DNA of 9,672 nt, taken from contig JADHVH010000018.1 of the NCBI GenBank assembly GCA_016784085.1, forward strand, positions 1 through 9,672, written 5' to 3'. Position 1 is the first letter of the stretch; each line of letters opens with the position of its first letter. This document shows, in pieces, positions 1 through 5,399 of this stretch. The translations under genes were made by a program, and so were the position numbers. A model generated the notes under the pieces. That model was given only the letters and a program-made list of their open reading frames with translations. It ran no database searches and was not told the DNA's origin. The stretch is from Candidatus Pacearchaeota archaeon (GTDB lineage: Archaea; Nanobdellota; Nanobdellia; Pacearchaeales; GW2011-AR1).

Positions 1-371
1 GAATAAAGTCCGTGCCTTTTTGCAGCCCTGTAAACCTTTGCTTTAACATCAAAGACCAATGAACCCATCCAGGAGATTGCCCCTAGAGTTAATCCACTAA
101 TTATTATTGGAAAAAATGCTCCTGCTGGAAAAGAATTTTTGAAATAACTGTGGGGTTGAAAACCATATCTTTTGATTTCCCATAACTTTATTTCTATTTC
201 AGAATCTAAATAATGGCTTGTTGCTTTTTTGAATAAAATATTTGCAAAAATTATAATAAAAAGAAAAATTATTACTGTAAAAAATAAATTCCATGTTTTT
301 AAAAGACTAATTATTACTGCTAAGATTAAGATTGTTGCAATTATGGGGGGGATTTCTTTTGCTTTAAACAT
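1..371 (-). CDS. Conserved membrane protein, 3' end cut off by window edge (possibly site-2-protease/M50-like)
   Basis: The first 123 residues are visible, starting at the ATG on the minus strand at 371; the rest lies beyond position 1. Three hydrophobic segments can be seen, at about residues 8-24, 28-46 and 82-102. Between the second and third is a charged stretch with the motif WEIKRYGFQPHSYFK (64-78), followed by PAGAFFP (82-88). After the third helix comes FDVKAKVYRAAKRHGLY (107-123). From memory, this pattern (aromatic/basic loop, a helix with several Pro and Gly, then an AAKRHG motif) resembles a DPANN membrane family related to M50 metallopeptidases. No HExxH motif is visible in this part, so the family name is a guess and catalytic activity cannot be judged. 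The start is supported by a TATA-like element 29 bases upstream. The gene is divergent from the PRC-barrel gene. Confidence 0.7.
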   Translation of the reverse strand, partial: MFKAKEIPPIIATILILAVIISLLKTWNLFFTVIIFLFIIIFANILFKKATSHYLDSEIEIKLWEIKRYGFQPHSYFKNSFPAGAFFPIIISGLTLGAISWMGSLVFDVKAKVYRAAKRHGLY

Positions 372-392
372 TGTAATTTAAGAGATATGTTT

Positions 393-400
393 TTTATAAA
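393..400 (-). promoter_or_regulatory. TATA box for the minus-strand membrane protein gene
   Basis: Read on the minus strand this is TTTATAAA. Its first base lies 29 bases before the ATG at 371, which predicts transcription starting at or beside the start codon. The bases just before the ATG read TTACA, the same as at two other starts in the window. Confidence 0.6.
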
Positions 401-449
401 TATTGTTGTATTATTTTTTTGATAATAGACGAAAATATGGGATAAATAA

Positions 450-465
450 CGGAAAAGTATTTAAA
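450..465 (+). promoter_or_regulatory. BRE plus TATA box for the PRC-barrel unit
   Basis: A purine-rich CGGAAAAG (450-457), resembling an archaeal TFB recognition element, is followed by TATTTAAA (458-465). The TATA box begins 29 bases before the ATG at 487. There is no Shine-Dalgarno sequence between box and ATG, so the message is probably leaderless. The same arrangement, with the same TATTTAAA, precedes the gene at 1302. Confidence 0.7.
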
Positions 466-486
466 TGAATTTGCCTCATTTTTAGT

Positions 487-765
487 ATGAGGATTAAAAA
501 AATAACAGAAGTAATTGGTTTGAAAGTTTATACTGATTCTGGAGACTATTTTGGAGAAGTTGAAGAAGCAAACCTTCATGAAAATAAAGTTGATGGATGG
601 AGGATAAAAGTAAGTGGTGGAATTACCTCTTTAATTGGTGGTGCAAGAGGAGTTATAATCCCTCATCAATTTGTTAGAGCAATCAGTGATATTTTCATTA
701 TAAATAAAGCTGCTTTGCCAAGCCCTGACGCCAGCATAGAAGAAATTCCTGAAGATTTACTATAA
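487..765 (+). CDS. PRC-barrel domain protein
   Basis: This 92-residue soluble protein matches the usual small archaeal PRC-barrel form. It opens with KKITEVIGLKVYTDSGDYFG (about residues 4-23), the strand-turn-strand start of the fold with the typical Gly before a Val/Ile, then E-V-E-E. It ends the barrel with GVIIPHQFVRAISDIFII (about 55-72), where the IIPxxxVxxxxDIxII pattern is diagnostic. A short Pro/Glu tail follows. In haloarchaea, PRC-barrel proteins of this size (CdpB-type) act with SepF in cell division; other members have unknown or RNA-related roles, so the function here is open. It is the first gene of a unit: its stop is separated by a single base from the ATG of the five-helix membrane protein at 767. 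The leaderless promoter geometry supports the start. Confidence 0.85.
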   Translation: MRIKKITEVIGLKVYTDSGDYFGEVEEANLHENKVDGWRIKVSGGITSLIGGARGVIIPHQFVRAISDIFIINKAALPSPDASIEEIPEDLL

Positions 766-766
766 A

Positions 767-1249
767 ATGGTTCAAGAAACAATCCTTCAACATTGGATTC
801 TTACAGATTTTGCATTTCCTTTTTTGTTAGTTTTTTTCATAGTTTTTGCTTTATTAGAAAAAACTAAAGTGCTTGGAGATGGTAAAAAGCAACTCAATGC
901 CCTAGTAGCATTTGTTATTGGTTTAATTTTTATCACAGCTGTTTCTCCAACCTTGGTGCTTGCAAATTTTATAGTTTTTTTAACTGTTTCAATAGTGGTT
1001 CTATTTGTGGGGCTTTTACTTTGGGGTTTTATTAGTGGTGGAGAAGCAAAAATAACAGATGGTAAGGTAAAAATTATTTTTGGAGTAATAATTGCTATTG
1101 CAGTTTTAATTGCATTATTAGTCATTTTAAATGTTCATAATGCTATTTTTGATTTTTTATTTTTTGAAAGTTGGAGTAAGGCCTTTTGGACTAATGTTAT
1201 CTTTGTGGTAGTAATTGCGGCTGCTGTTGCATATGCTTTAAAGAACTAA
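767..1249 (+). CDS. Five-helix integral membrane protein, paralogue of the 1302-1886 product
   Basis: The 160-residue product is almost wholly hydrophobic, with likely membrane helices near residues 12-31, 42-62, 67-92, 101-125 and 138-158, and short Lys-rich loops after helices 1 and 3. The segment PFLL (18-21) to LGDGKK (36-41) and the next helix align with the protein encoded at 1302-1886, where PFLL is at 37-40 and FGDNK at 55-59: the motif spacing is identical (19 residues). The two are therefore ancient duplicates of one family. I do not recognise an enzyme or transporter signature. The start lies one base after the PRC-barrel stop with no ribosome binding site, so translational coupling is likely. 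A pilus-accessory role is suggested only by the neighbourhood. Confidence 0.8.
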   Translation: MVQETILQHWILTDFAFPFLLVFFIVFALLEKTKVLGDGKKQLNALVAFVIGLIFITAVSPTLVLANFIVFLTVSIVVLFVGLLLWGFISGGEAKITDGKVKIIFGVIIAIAVLIALLVILNVHNAIFDFLFFESWSKAFWTNVIFVVVIAAAVAYALKN

Positions 1250-1255
1250 AAATAA

Positions 1256-1262
1256 TTTTTTT
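1256..1262 (+). terminator. Oligo-T run, possible terminator of the 487-1249 unit
   Basis: Seven consecutive T lie 6 bases after the stop codon at 1249 and just before the next promoter. Archaeal RNA polymerase can terminate at U-runs without a hairpin. In DNA this AT-rich the run could be chance. Confidence 0.35.
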
Positions 1263-1265
1263 ATT

Positions 1266-1280
1266 CGAAACATATTTAAA
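1266..1280 (+). promoter_or_regulatory. BRE plus TATA box for the 1302 gene
   Basis: CGAAA (1266-1270) is followed by CA and TATTTAAA (1273-1280). The box starts exactly 29 bases before the ATG at 1302, as for the gene at 487. This shows that the second five-helix gene has its own promoter although only 52 bases separate it from the preceding stop. Confidence 0.7.
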
Positions 1281-1301
1281 TAATATTTCACAAGAATTAA
1301 T

Positions 1302-1886
1302 ATGTTTGAAAATTTAATTGCTCTTGAAGCTTATAGTTATTTTGGTGGGGGATCTATTGGTAATATGCTTAATACTTGGGCTGCTGCAGGATTTTTTGAT
1401 TATATTCTACCTTTTTTATTAATTTTTTCATTAATATTTGGAATTTTAAATAGGATAAATCTTTTTGGTGACAATAAAGCTGTTAATGTTATTGTAGCAT
1501 TAGCTGTTGGATTAATGTCTCTTCAATTTGGGATTATTCAAAGATTTTTCGCAGAAATTTTTCCTCTTTTAGGAATGGCTCTTGCAGTTATTTTAGTGGT
1601 TTTAATTTTAACAGGATTATTTGGAGATCCAGATAATAATTTTCAAATGTGGTTTATGTGGATTATAGGAATTGTGATGATTGTAATAATTTTATCTCAA
1701 ACAATAGGGGGAAATGGATGGTCTACCTTTGGTTATTGGTTAAGTGCTAATTGGGGTGGCCTTTTACTTGGGCTTGTAATTGTGGGGTTATTTATTTGGT
1801 TAATTGTGGGAAATATTTCAATACCAAAACAACCAAAAAGTGCTTCTCCATTTGCACAGGGACTTAGATTAGTTCCAGGACCTTAG
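1302..1886 (+). CDS. Five-helix integral membrane protein, paralogue of the 767-1249 product
   Basis: The product has 194 residues. An N-terminal region rich in Gly, Ala and aromatic residues (1-31) precedes likely membrane helices near 32-50, 59-76, 80-105, 114-134 and 148-170, and a Pro/Ser-rich hydrophilic C-terminus (about 172-194). The PFLL (37-40) and FGDNK (55-59) motifs match those of the 160-residue neighbour at the same spacing. Compared with that paralogue it has about 19 extra N-terminal residues and a C-terminal tail. No catalytic signature is recognisable. It is transcribed from its own promoter and is convergent with the minus-strand coiled-coil unit, with only two bases between the two stop codons. 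A role as a membrane component of the nearby pilus-like machine is possible but rests on position only. Confidence 0.8.
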   Translation: MFENLIALEAYSYFGGGSIGNMLNTWAAAGFFDYILPFLLIFSLIFGILNRINLFGDNKAVNVIVALAVGLMSLQFGIIQRFFAEIFPLLGMALAVILVVLILTGLFGDPDNNFQMWFMWIIGIVMIVIILSQTIGGNGWSTFGYWLSANWGGLLLGLVIVGLFIWLIVGNISIPKQPKSASPFAQGLRLVPGP

Positions 1887-1888
1887 AT

Positions 1889-2578
1889 TTATTTTTTTCT
1901 AGAAGTAGTTTTTTTAGGGGAAGTATGTGTTTTAGAATGTTTTTGAGCTAGAGATGGAACTATTTTTCCAAAAGAATCTTGCATCATAGTCATTTCTCTT
2001 TTTATTCCTTCTAAACTATTTCCATAGGTTCCAACCTTTCCAAGAATAGAGATTTGAAGCTTATCAATAACTTCTTCAATTCTTTTTATTCTTTCTGTAT
2101 TTTGATCTATTTTTACCTGGGCAAGTGTTTTAAATTCATTCATTTGATCTATTTGTTTTTGAATCAGTTTATTTTTTTCTGAAAATACTTGTTCAGCAAT
2201 TTCAACAAAATTGTCTGTGCTCATACCTTCATTATTTTCATATTCACCTCCATAATCATCATAACCTGCTTCTTGATTGTAACCTTGAGAATAATAGTTT
2301 TGTTGAGGTTCTTGGGGGGCATAAGACTCTTCAGAAATTTCTTGGGTTCTTGGTGCATAACTTGCAGGTCCAGATTGCATTTGTTGTCCAGGAATTTCTT
2401 CAGGAGTGGATTCTGGCATTGTTTCTTCTCCTGCTGTTACTGCAGATTTTATTTGAGATTGGCTAAAAGCATCATTTATAGATTTAGGATCAACTCCTCT
2501 TTCTTGTAGATTTGCTACAATTTCATTGTCTTGCATGCCTTGTGACTGCATTTGTGTGATATCTTCTAAAACTCCCAT
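1889..2578 (-). CDS. UBA-like / disordered linker / coiled-coil protein with basic tail
   Basis: The 229-residue soluble protein has four visible parts. Residues 1-45 look like a three-helix UBA-like module: LEDITQMQSQGMQDNEIVAN, then LQERGVDPKSINDAF, a pattern common in DPANN proteins. Residues about 46-118 form a low-complexity linker rich in Q, E, P, S and later Y, G, D and N. Residues about 119-212 are long amphipathic helix with heptad-like spacing, probably coiled coil. Residues 213-229 are a Lys/Ser/Thr tail ending in SRKK. No membrane helix or signal is present. It is the second gene of a two-gene minus-strand unit, 13 bases after the stop of another coiled-coil protein. A cytoplasmic scaffold or adaptor, perhaps for the ATPase encoded divergently, is a reasonable guess. 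It does not show the archaellar FlaD/E signature. Confidence 0.8.
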   Translation of the reverse strand: MGVLEDITQMQSQGMQDNEIVANLQERGVDPKSINDAFSQSQIKSAVTAGEETMPESTPEEIPGQQMQSGPASYAPRTQEISEESYAPQEPQQNYYSQGYNQEAGYDDYGGEYENNEGMSTDNFVEIAEQVFSEKNKLIQKQIDQMNEFKTLAQVKIDQNTERIKRIEEVIDKLQISILGKVGTYGNSLEGIKREMTMMQDSFGKIVPSLAQKHSKTHTSPKKTTSRKK

Positions 2579-2592
2579 ATTAATTATTGTTT

Positions 2593-2943
2593 TTATTTGT
2601 TTTTTAATTTAACTAAATCTGTTTTTAGTACAAAATCTAAAGGTTGAAACATTTTTGCTTGCTTAGAAAGTATTTCTAGGTCTTCTTTTCTTGCAAATTT
2701 AGAAAATTCACTGGATGCAGTTTCTAAAAAAGAGATCATTCTTTCCATATGTTGTTTCAATATTTCTAAATCTTTCTTTATTTCAAGAGAAGATTCCCTA
2801 TGTTTTTCCCTAATTTCTATTAAATTTTGACCAATAAGAATAACTCTACTTTTTAAGAGCCTTTGTTTTTCTTCTAAATCCCTTATTTTAATTGCAGAAT
2901 CATCTATAGAATCGCCCTCATAATCACTGTAATCATCACCCAT
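2593..2943 (-). CDS. Small coiled-coil protein, possible pilus/archaellum-type cytoplasmic accessory factor
   Basis: The 116-residue protein begins with a very acidic, Tyr-containing stretch (MGDDYSDYEGDSIDD, 1-15) followed by an almost unbroken charged helix (about 17-105) with leucine/isoleucine at heptad-like spacing. Near the end is the segment FARKEDLEILSKQAKMFQPL (about 82-101), then DFV. A similar R-x-E-L...L-x-K...P-x-x-F-V ending occurs, from memory, in uncharacterised coiled-coil proteins of DPANN archaea. It has no membrane segment. It is first in the minus-strand unit and shares the short divergent promoter region 2944-3028 with the ATPase gene, so the two may be expressed together. 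FlaC-like function is only an analogy by size, helix content and position. Confidence 0.8.
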   Translation of the reverse strand: MGDDYSDYEGDSIDDSAIKIRDLEEKQRLLKSRVILIGQNLIEIREKHRESSLEIKKDLEILKQHMERMISFLETASSEFSKFARKEDLEILSKQAKMFQPLDFVLKTDLVKLKNK

Positions 2944-2964
2944 TGTAAATAAAAGTTTAGGCAG

Positions 2965-2980
2965 TTTAAATTTGTTTCTC
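2965..2980 (-). promoter_or_regulatory. BRE plus TATA box for the coiled-coil unit
   Basis: On the minus strand this reads GAGAAACA followed by AATTTAAA. The TATA box begins at 2972, exactly 29 bases before the ATG at 2943. The GAAACA upstream of the box also occurs at the 1302 promoter. TTACA immediately precedes the ATG, so transcription probably starts at the codon. Confidence 0.65.
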
Positions 2981-2998
2981 TTAGTTTAGTATACAAAA

Positions 2999-3007
2999 TA
3001 TTTTAAA
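2999..3007 (+). promoter_or_regulatory. TATA box for the ATPase gene
   Basis: TATTTTAAA begins 30 bases before the ATG at 3029. An ACAAAA stretch before it could serve as BRE, and a run of seven T (3018-3024) lies between box and ATG. There is no Shine-Dalgarno sequence, consistent with a leaderless message. The site is divergent from the promoter at 2965-2980, with about 27 bases between the two boxes. Confidence 0.65.
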
Positions 3008-3028
3008 CCATTTCCTCTTTTTTTAATC

Positions 3029-5320
3029 ATGCAATTTAAAGAGGATGCTGAATTATATTCCCATGAGGTAAATAGAGAAGGTGGTGAAGATTTACTTTAT
3101 ATTAATTATTTAGGGGCACCCTATGTACCTAGTTTATCTGATTCTTCAGCAGTTATGGAAAGGACCATAGATGTTTTAATGGAAAATCCAAATGTTTCTA
3201 GAATTATTTTTGTACAACAAAAAAATTATAATTATGATTTTGAAGAAACATCAATGCTTTTAGAAATATCTCAATTATATGTTTATTTTATGAGGCAGGA
3301 AAAAATATTATCTCAATCTAAAATTTCTCCAAGCCATCAAGAATTATTTTCTGAAAGGTATAAGAATCTTTTTTCTTTTTTATATGGTTTAAAAAAAGAC
3401 CCAATTGCCGCTTACTCTGATTTAAGAAGAATCCATATTGGTGCCAAGGTTTTTCTGAACAAAATTGAGGGAAGATATAATAATGATCAAAGAAATTATA
3501 TTTCTTTTTTAGAAAAATTAATTGGTTTTATGGAAAAAACAAAAATAATTGAAAAAGCTAAGCCTTATTTGGCAGATTATCAAAAAGGAGATAGAGAAAT
3601 TTATCATAGGCTTTTTAGTGCAGATGTGATACCTAATTTTACTTTTACTAGGTTGGTTTCAGATCTTCCCCAGGATGCAGAAATTATAGATCAATATGAA
3701 ATTAAAGGAGATGATTATGATATTTCTCAGGTGACTGTTTTAAGAAAGATAGATGAGGCAAAATTAATTTATCATTTAGTTCCCCCTGAGCATATCCTTA
3801 ATGAAGAACAGAACAATCTTTTGAATTTAGCAAGAGGAGTTTTAATAGAACATCAACCAAAGGCAGAAGAATTTACAGACACTGAGAGAACAAGACATGT
3901 TTTTTTTAATATTGCTAAAGACCTTTTGCAGGATTTAGCAGAAAGTAAATCTTTATCTTTAGGGTATAATGATCTAAATAAACTTGCAATAATTTTAGTA
4001 AGGCATACAATTGGGTTTGGACTTGTAGAAGTTTTACTTCAAGATCCTAATCTTCAAGATATTTCTTTAAATGCACCTATTCCTCAGGTTCCTATTTATG
4101 TTAGACATCAAAAATATGATAATTGTGTTTCTAATATTTTACCCAGTCATGAGGATGTTGATTCCTGGGCTGCTAAATTCAGAATGATTTCTGGTAGACC
4201 TTTAGATGAATCCAACCCTATTTTAGACACTCAATTAGAAATTGGAAAACTTAGGGCCAGAATAGCTATTATACAAAGCCCTCTTTCTCCAGAAGGATTA
4301 TCCTATTCTATTAGAAGACATAGGGAAAGTCCTTGGACTCTGCCTCTTTTCATTAAAAATAAAATGTTAAATCCTCTTGCTGCTGGTTTACTTAGTTTTA
4401 TTATTGATGGTTCTAGAACTCTTTTAGTTGCAGGAACAAGAAGTTCTGGTAAAACATCTCTTATGGGGAGTTTATTATTAGAAATTATTCCTAAAGCTAG
4501 AATTATTGTTATTGAAGATACATTAGAATTACCTGTGGAGTCTCTAAGAAAATTAAATTATGATATTATTAGAATGAAAGTAAGATCTTCTCTTTTGAAA
4601 TCAACAGCAGAAGTTTCTGCAGAAGATGGGATTAGAACTAGTTTAAGATTAGGGGATAGTTGTTTAATTGTTGGTGAAGTAAGAAGTGCTGAAGCAAAAG
4701 CACTTTATGAGGCTATGAGGGTTGGAGCTCTTGCAAATGTTGTGGCAGGAACAATTCATGGTGCTTCCCCCTATGGTGTTTTTGATAGGGTAGTTAATGA
4801 TCTTGGAGTTCCAATAACTAGTTTTAAGGCTACAGATATTATTGTTGTTTGCAATCCTATAAAATCTCCTGATGGATTAAATTCTTGGAGAAGAGTTGTT
4901 AGAATTTCTGAAATAAGAAAGCATTGGAAAGTGGACCCCTTATTAGAACAAGGATTTGTAGATTTAATGAAATATAATGTTGAAAAAGATGAATTAGAAC
5001 CAACAGCTGATTTAATTAATGGAGATAGTGAAATAATTAAAGAAATTGCAGCTAATATTAAGGGGTGGTCTGGGAATTGGGATGCTGTTTATGATAATAT
5101 TTTATTAAGAGCACATATGAAAAAAGAATTAGTAGATATTGCTCAAAGAATGGATAATGATATGCTTTTAGAATCTGAATTTAATGCCCTTTCAAACCAT
5201 TCGTTTCATAGAATTTCTGAAGAAGTTATTGCAGAATATGGGTTACCTTGGGAAAAATATGTTTTTCCTAAATGGAAAAAATGGTTAGAAGATGAAATTA
5301 AAAAAAGAATGAATTCTTAA
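3029..5320 (+). CDS. Type II/IV secretion (FlaI/GspE/TadA-type) hexameric ATPase
   Basis: This 763-residue cytoplasmic protein is the motor of a pilus or secretion machine. The conserved core starts near residue 329 (GFGLVEVLL, then ISLNAP and IYVRHQKY). SIRRHRESPWT (427-437) is the family's arginine-rich segment before the ATPase domain. Walker A is GTRSSGKTS (469-477, with K475). The Asp box is IEDTLELP (from about 495, E496/D497). Walker B is CLIVGEVR (545-552, acidic E550). The His box is GTIHG (574-578, H577), followed by a ...YGVFDRVV segment. All key residues are present, so it should be active. Archaellar FlaI proteins are usually near 550 residues; the surplus here is mostly N-terminal (about 1-300, soluble, helical and charged, function unknown). 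It is followed by the matching membrane platform gene. No cysteine-based zinc motif of bacterial GspE is seen. Confidence 0.93.
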   Translation: MQFKEDAELYSHEVNREGGEDLLYINYLGAPYVPSLSDSSAVMERTIDVLMENPNVSRIIFVQQKNYNYDFEETSMLLEISQLYVYFMRQEKILSQSKISPSHQELFSERYKNLFSFLYGLKKDPIAAYSDLRRIHIGAKVFLNKIEGRYNNDQRNYISFLEKLIGFMEKTKIIEKAKPYLADYQKGDREIYHRLFSADVIPNFTFTRLVSDLPQDAEIIDQYEIKGDDYDISQVTVLRKIDEAKLIYHLVPPEHILNEEQNNLLNLARGVLIEHQPKAEEFTDTERTRHVFFNIAKDLLQDLAESKSLSLGYNDLNKLAIILVRHTIGFGLVEVLLQDPNLQDISLNAPIPQVPIYVRHQKYDNCVSNILPSHEDVDSWAAKFRMISGRPLDESNPILDTQLEIGKLRARIAIIQSPLSPEGLSYSIRRHRESPWTLPLFIKNKMLNPLAAGLLSFIIDGSRTLLVAGTRSSGKTSLMGSLLLEIIPKARIIVIEDTLELPVESLRKLNYDIIRMKVRSSLLKSTAEVSAEDGIRTSLRLGDSCLIVGEVRSAEAKALYEAMRVGALANVVAGTIHGASPYGVFDRVVNDLGVPITSFKATDIIVVCNPIKSPDGLNSWRRVVRISEIRKHWKVDPLLEQGFVDLMKYNVEKDELEPTADLINGDSEIIKEIAANIKGWSGNWDAVYDNILLRAHMKKELVDIAQRMDNDMLLESEFNALSNHSFHRISEEVIAEYGLPWEKYVFPKWKKWLEDEIKKRMNS

Positions 5321-5322
5321 TA

Positions 5323-5328
5323 TTTTTT
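5323..5328 (+). terminator. Oligo-T run after the ATPase gene
   Basis: Six T directly follow the stop codon region at 5320. This may terminate or attenuate the ATPase transcript before the platform gene's own promoter; it could also be chance in AT-rich DNA. Confidence 0.25.
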
Positions 5329-5370
5329 AAAATTAAATCCCAATATTTATTAAGTAATTTTTATTAATTT

Positions 5371-5381
5371 TATTATATAAA
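5371..5381 (+). promoter_or_regulatory. TATA-like element for the membrane platform gene
   Basis: TATTATATAAA starts 29 bases before the ATG at 5400, with TATATAAA at 5374-5381 as the likely core. Two further TTTATTAA copies lie at 5346-5353 and 5360-5367, so more than one start site is possible in this 79-base gap. GAGG sits directly against the ATG (5396-5399), too close for a normal Shine-Dalgarno interaction. Confidence 0.5.
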
Positions 5382-5399
5382 TTTGGATTTAAAAAGAGG

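Noticed and set aside
394..579. 61-residue open frame on the minus strand
   Set aside because: It covers the promoter and first third of the PRC-barrel gene antisense, has low-complexity Phe/Ile/Asn composition and no promoter spacing; it is a chance frame in AT-rich DNA.
787..1125. 112-residue open frame on the minus strand
   Set aside because: It is fully antisense to the five-helix protein gene at 767-1249, whose hydrophobic protein and coupling to the PRC-barrel gene are convincing.
2189..2509. 106-residue open frame on the plus strand
   Set aside because: It is antisense to the UBA-like/coiled-coil gene; the Phe/Ile/Arg/Cys-rich product reflects the complement of its Gln/Glu-rich linker.
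2593..2943. Naming this protein FlaC, FlaD or FlaE
   Set aside because: Only size, helix content and position agree; no archaellar FlaD/E domain motif can be seen.
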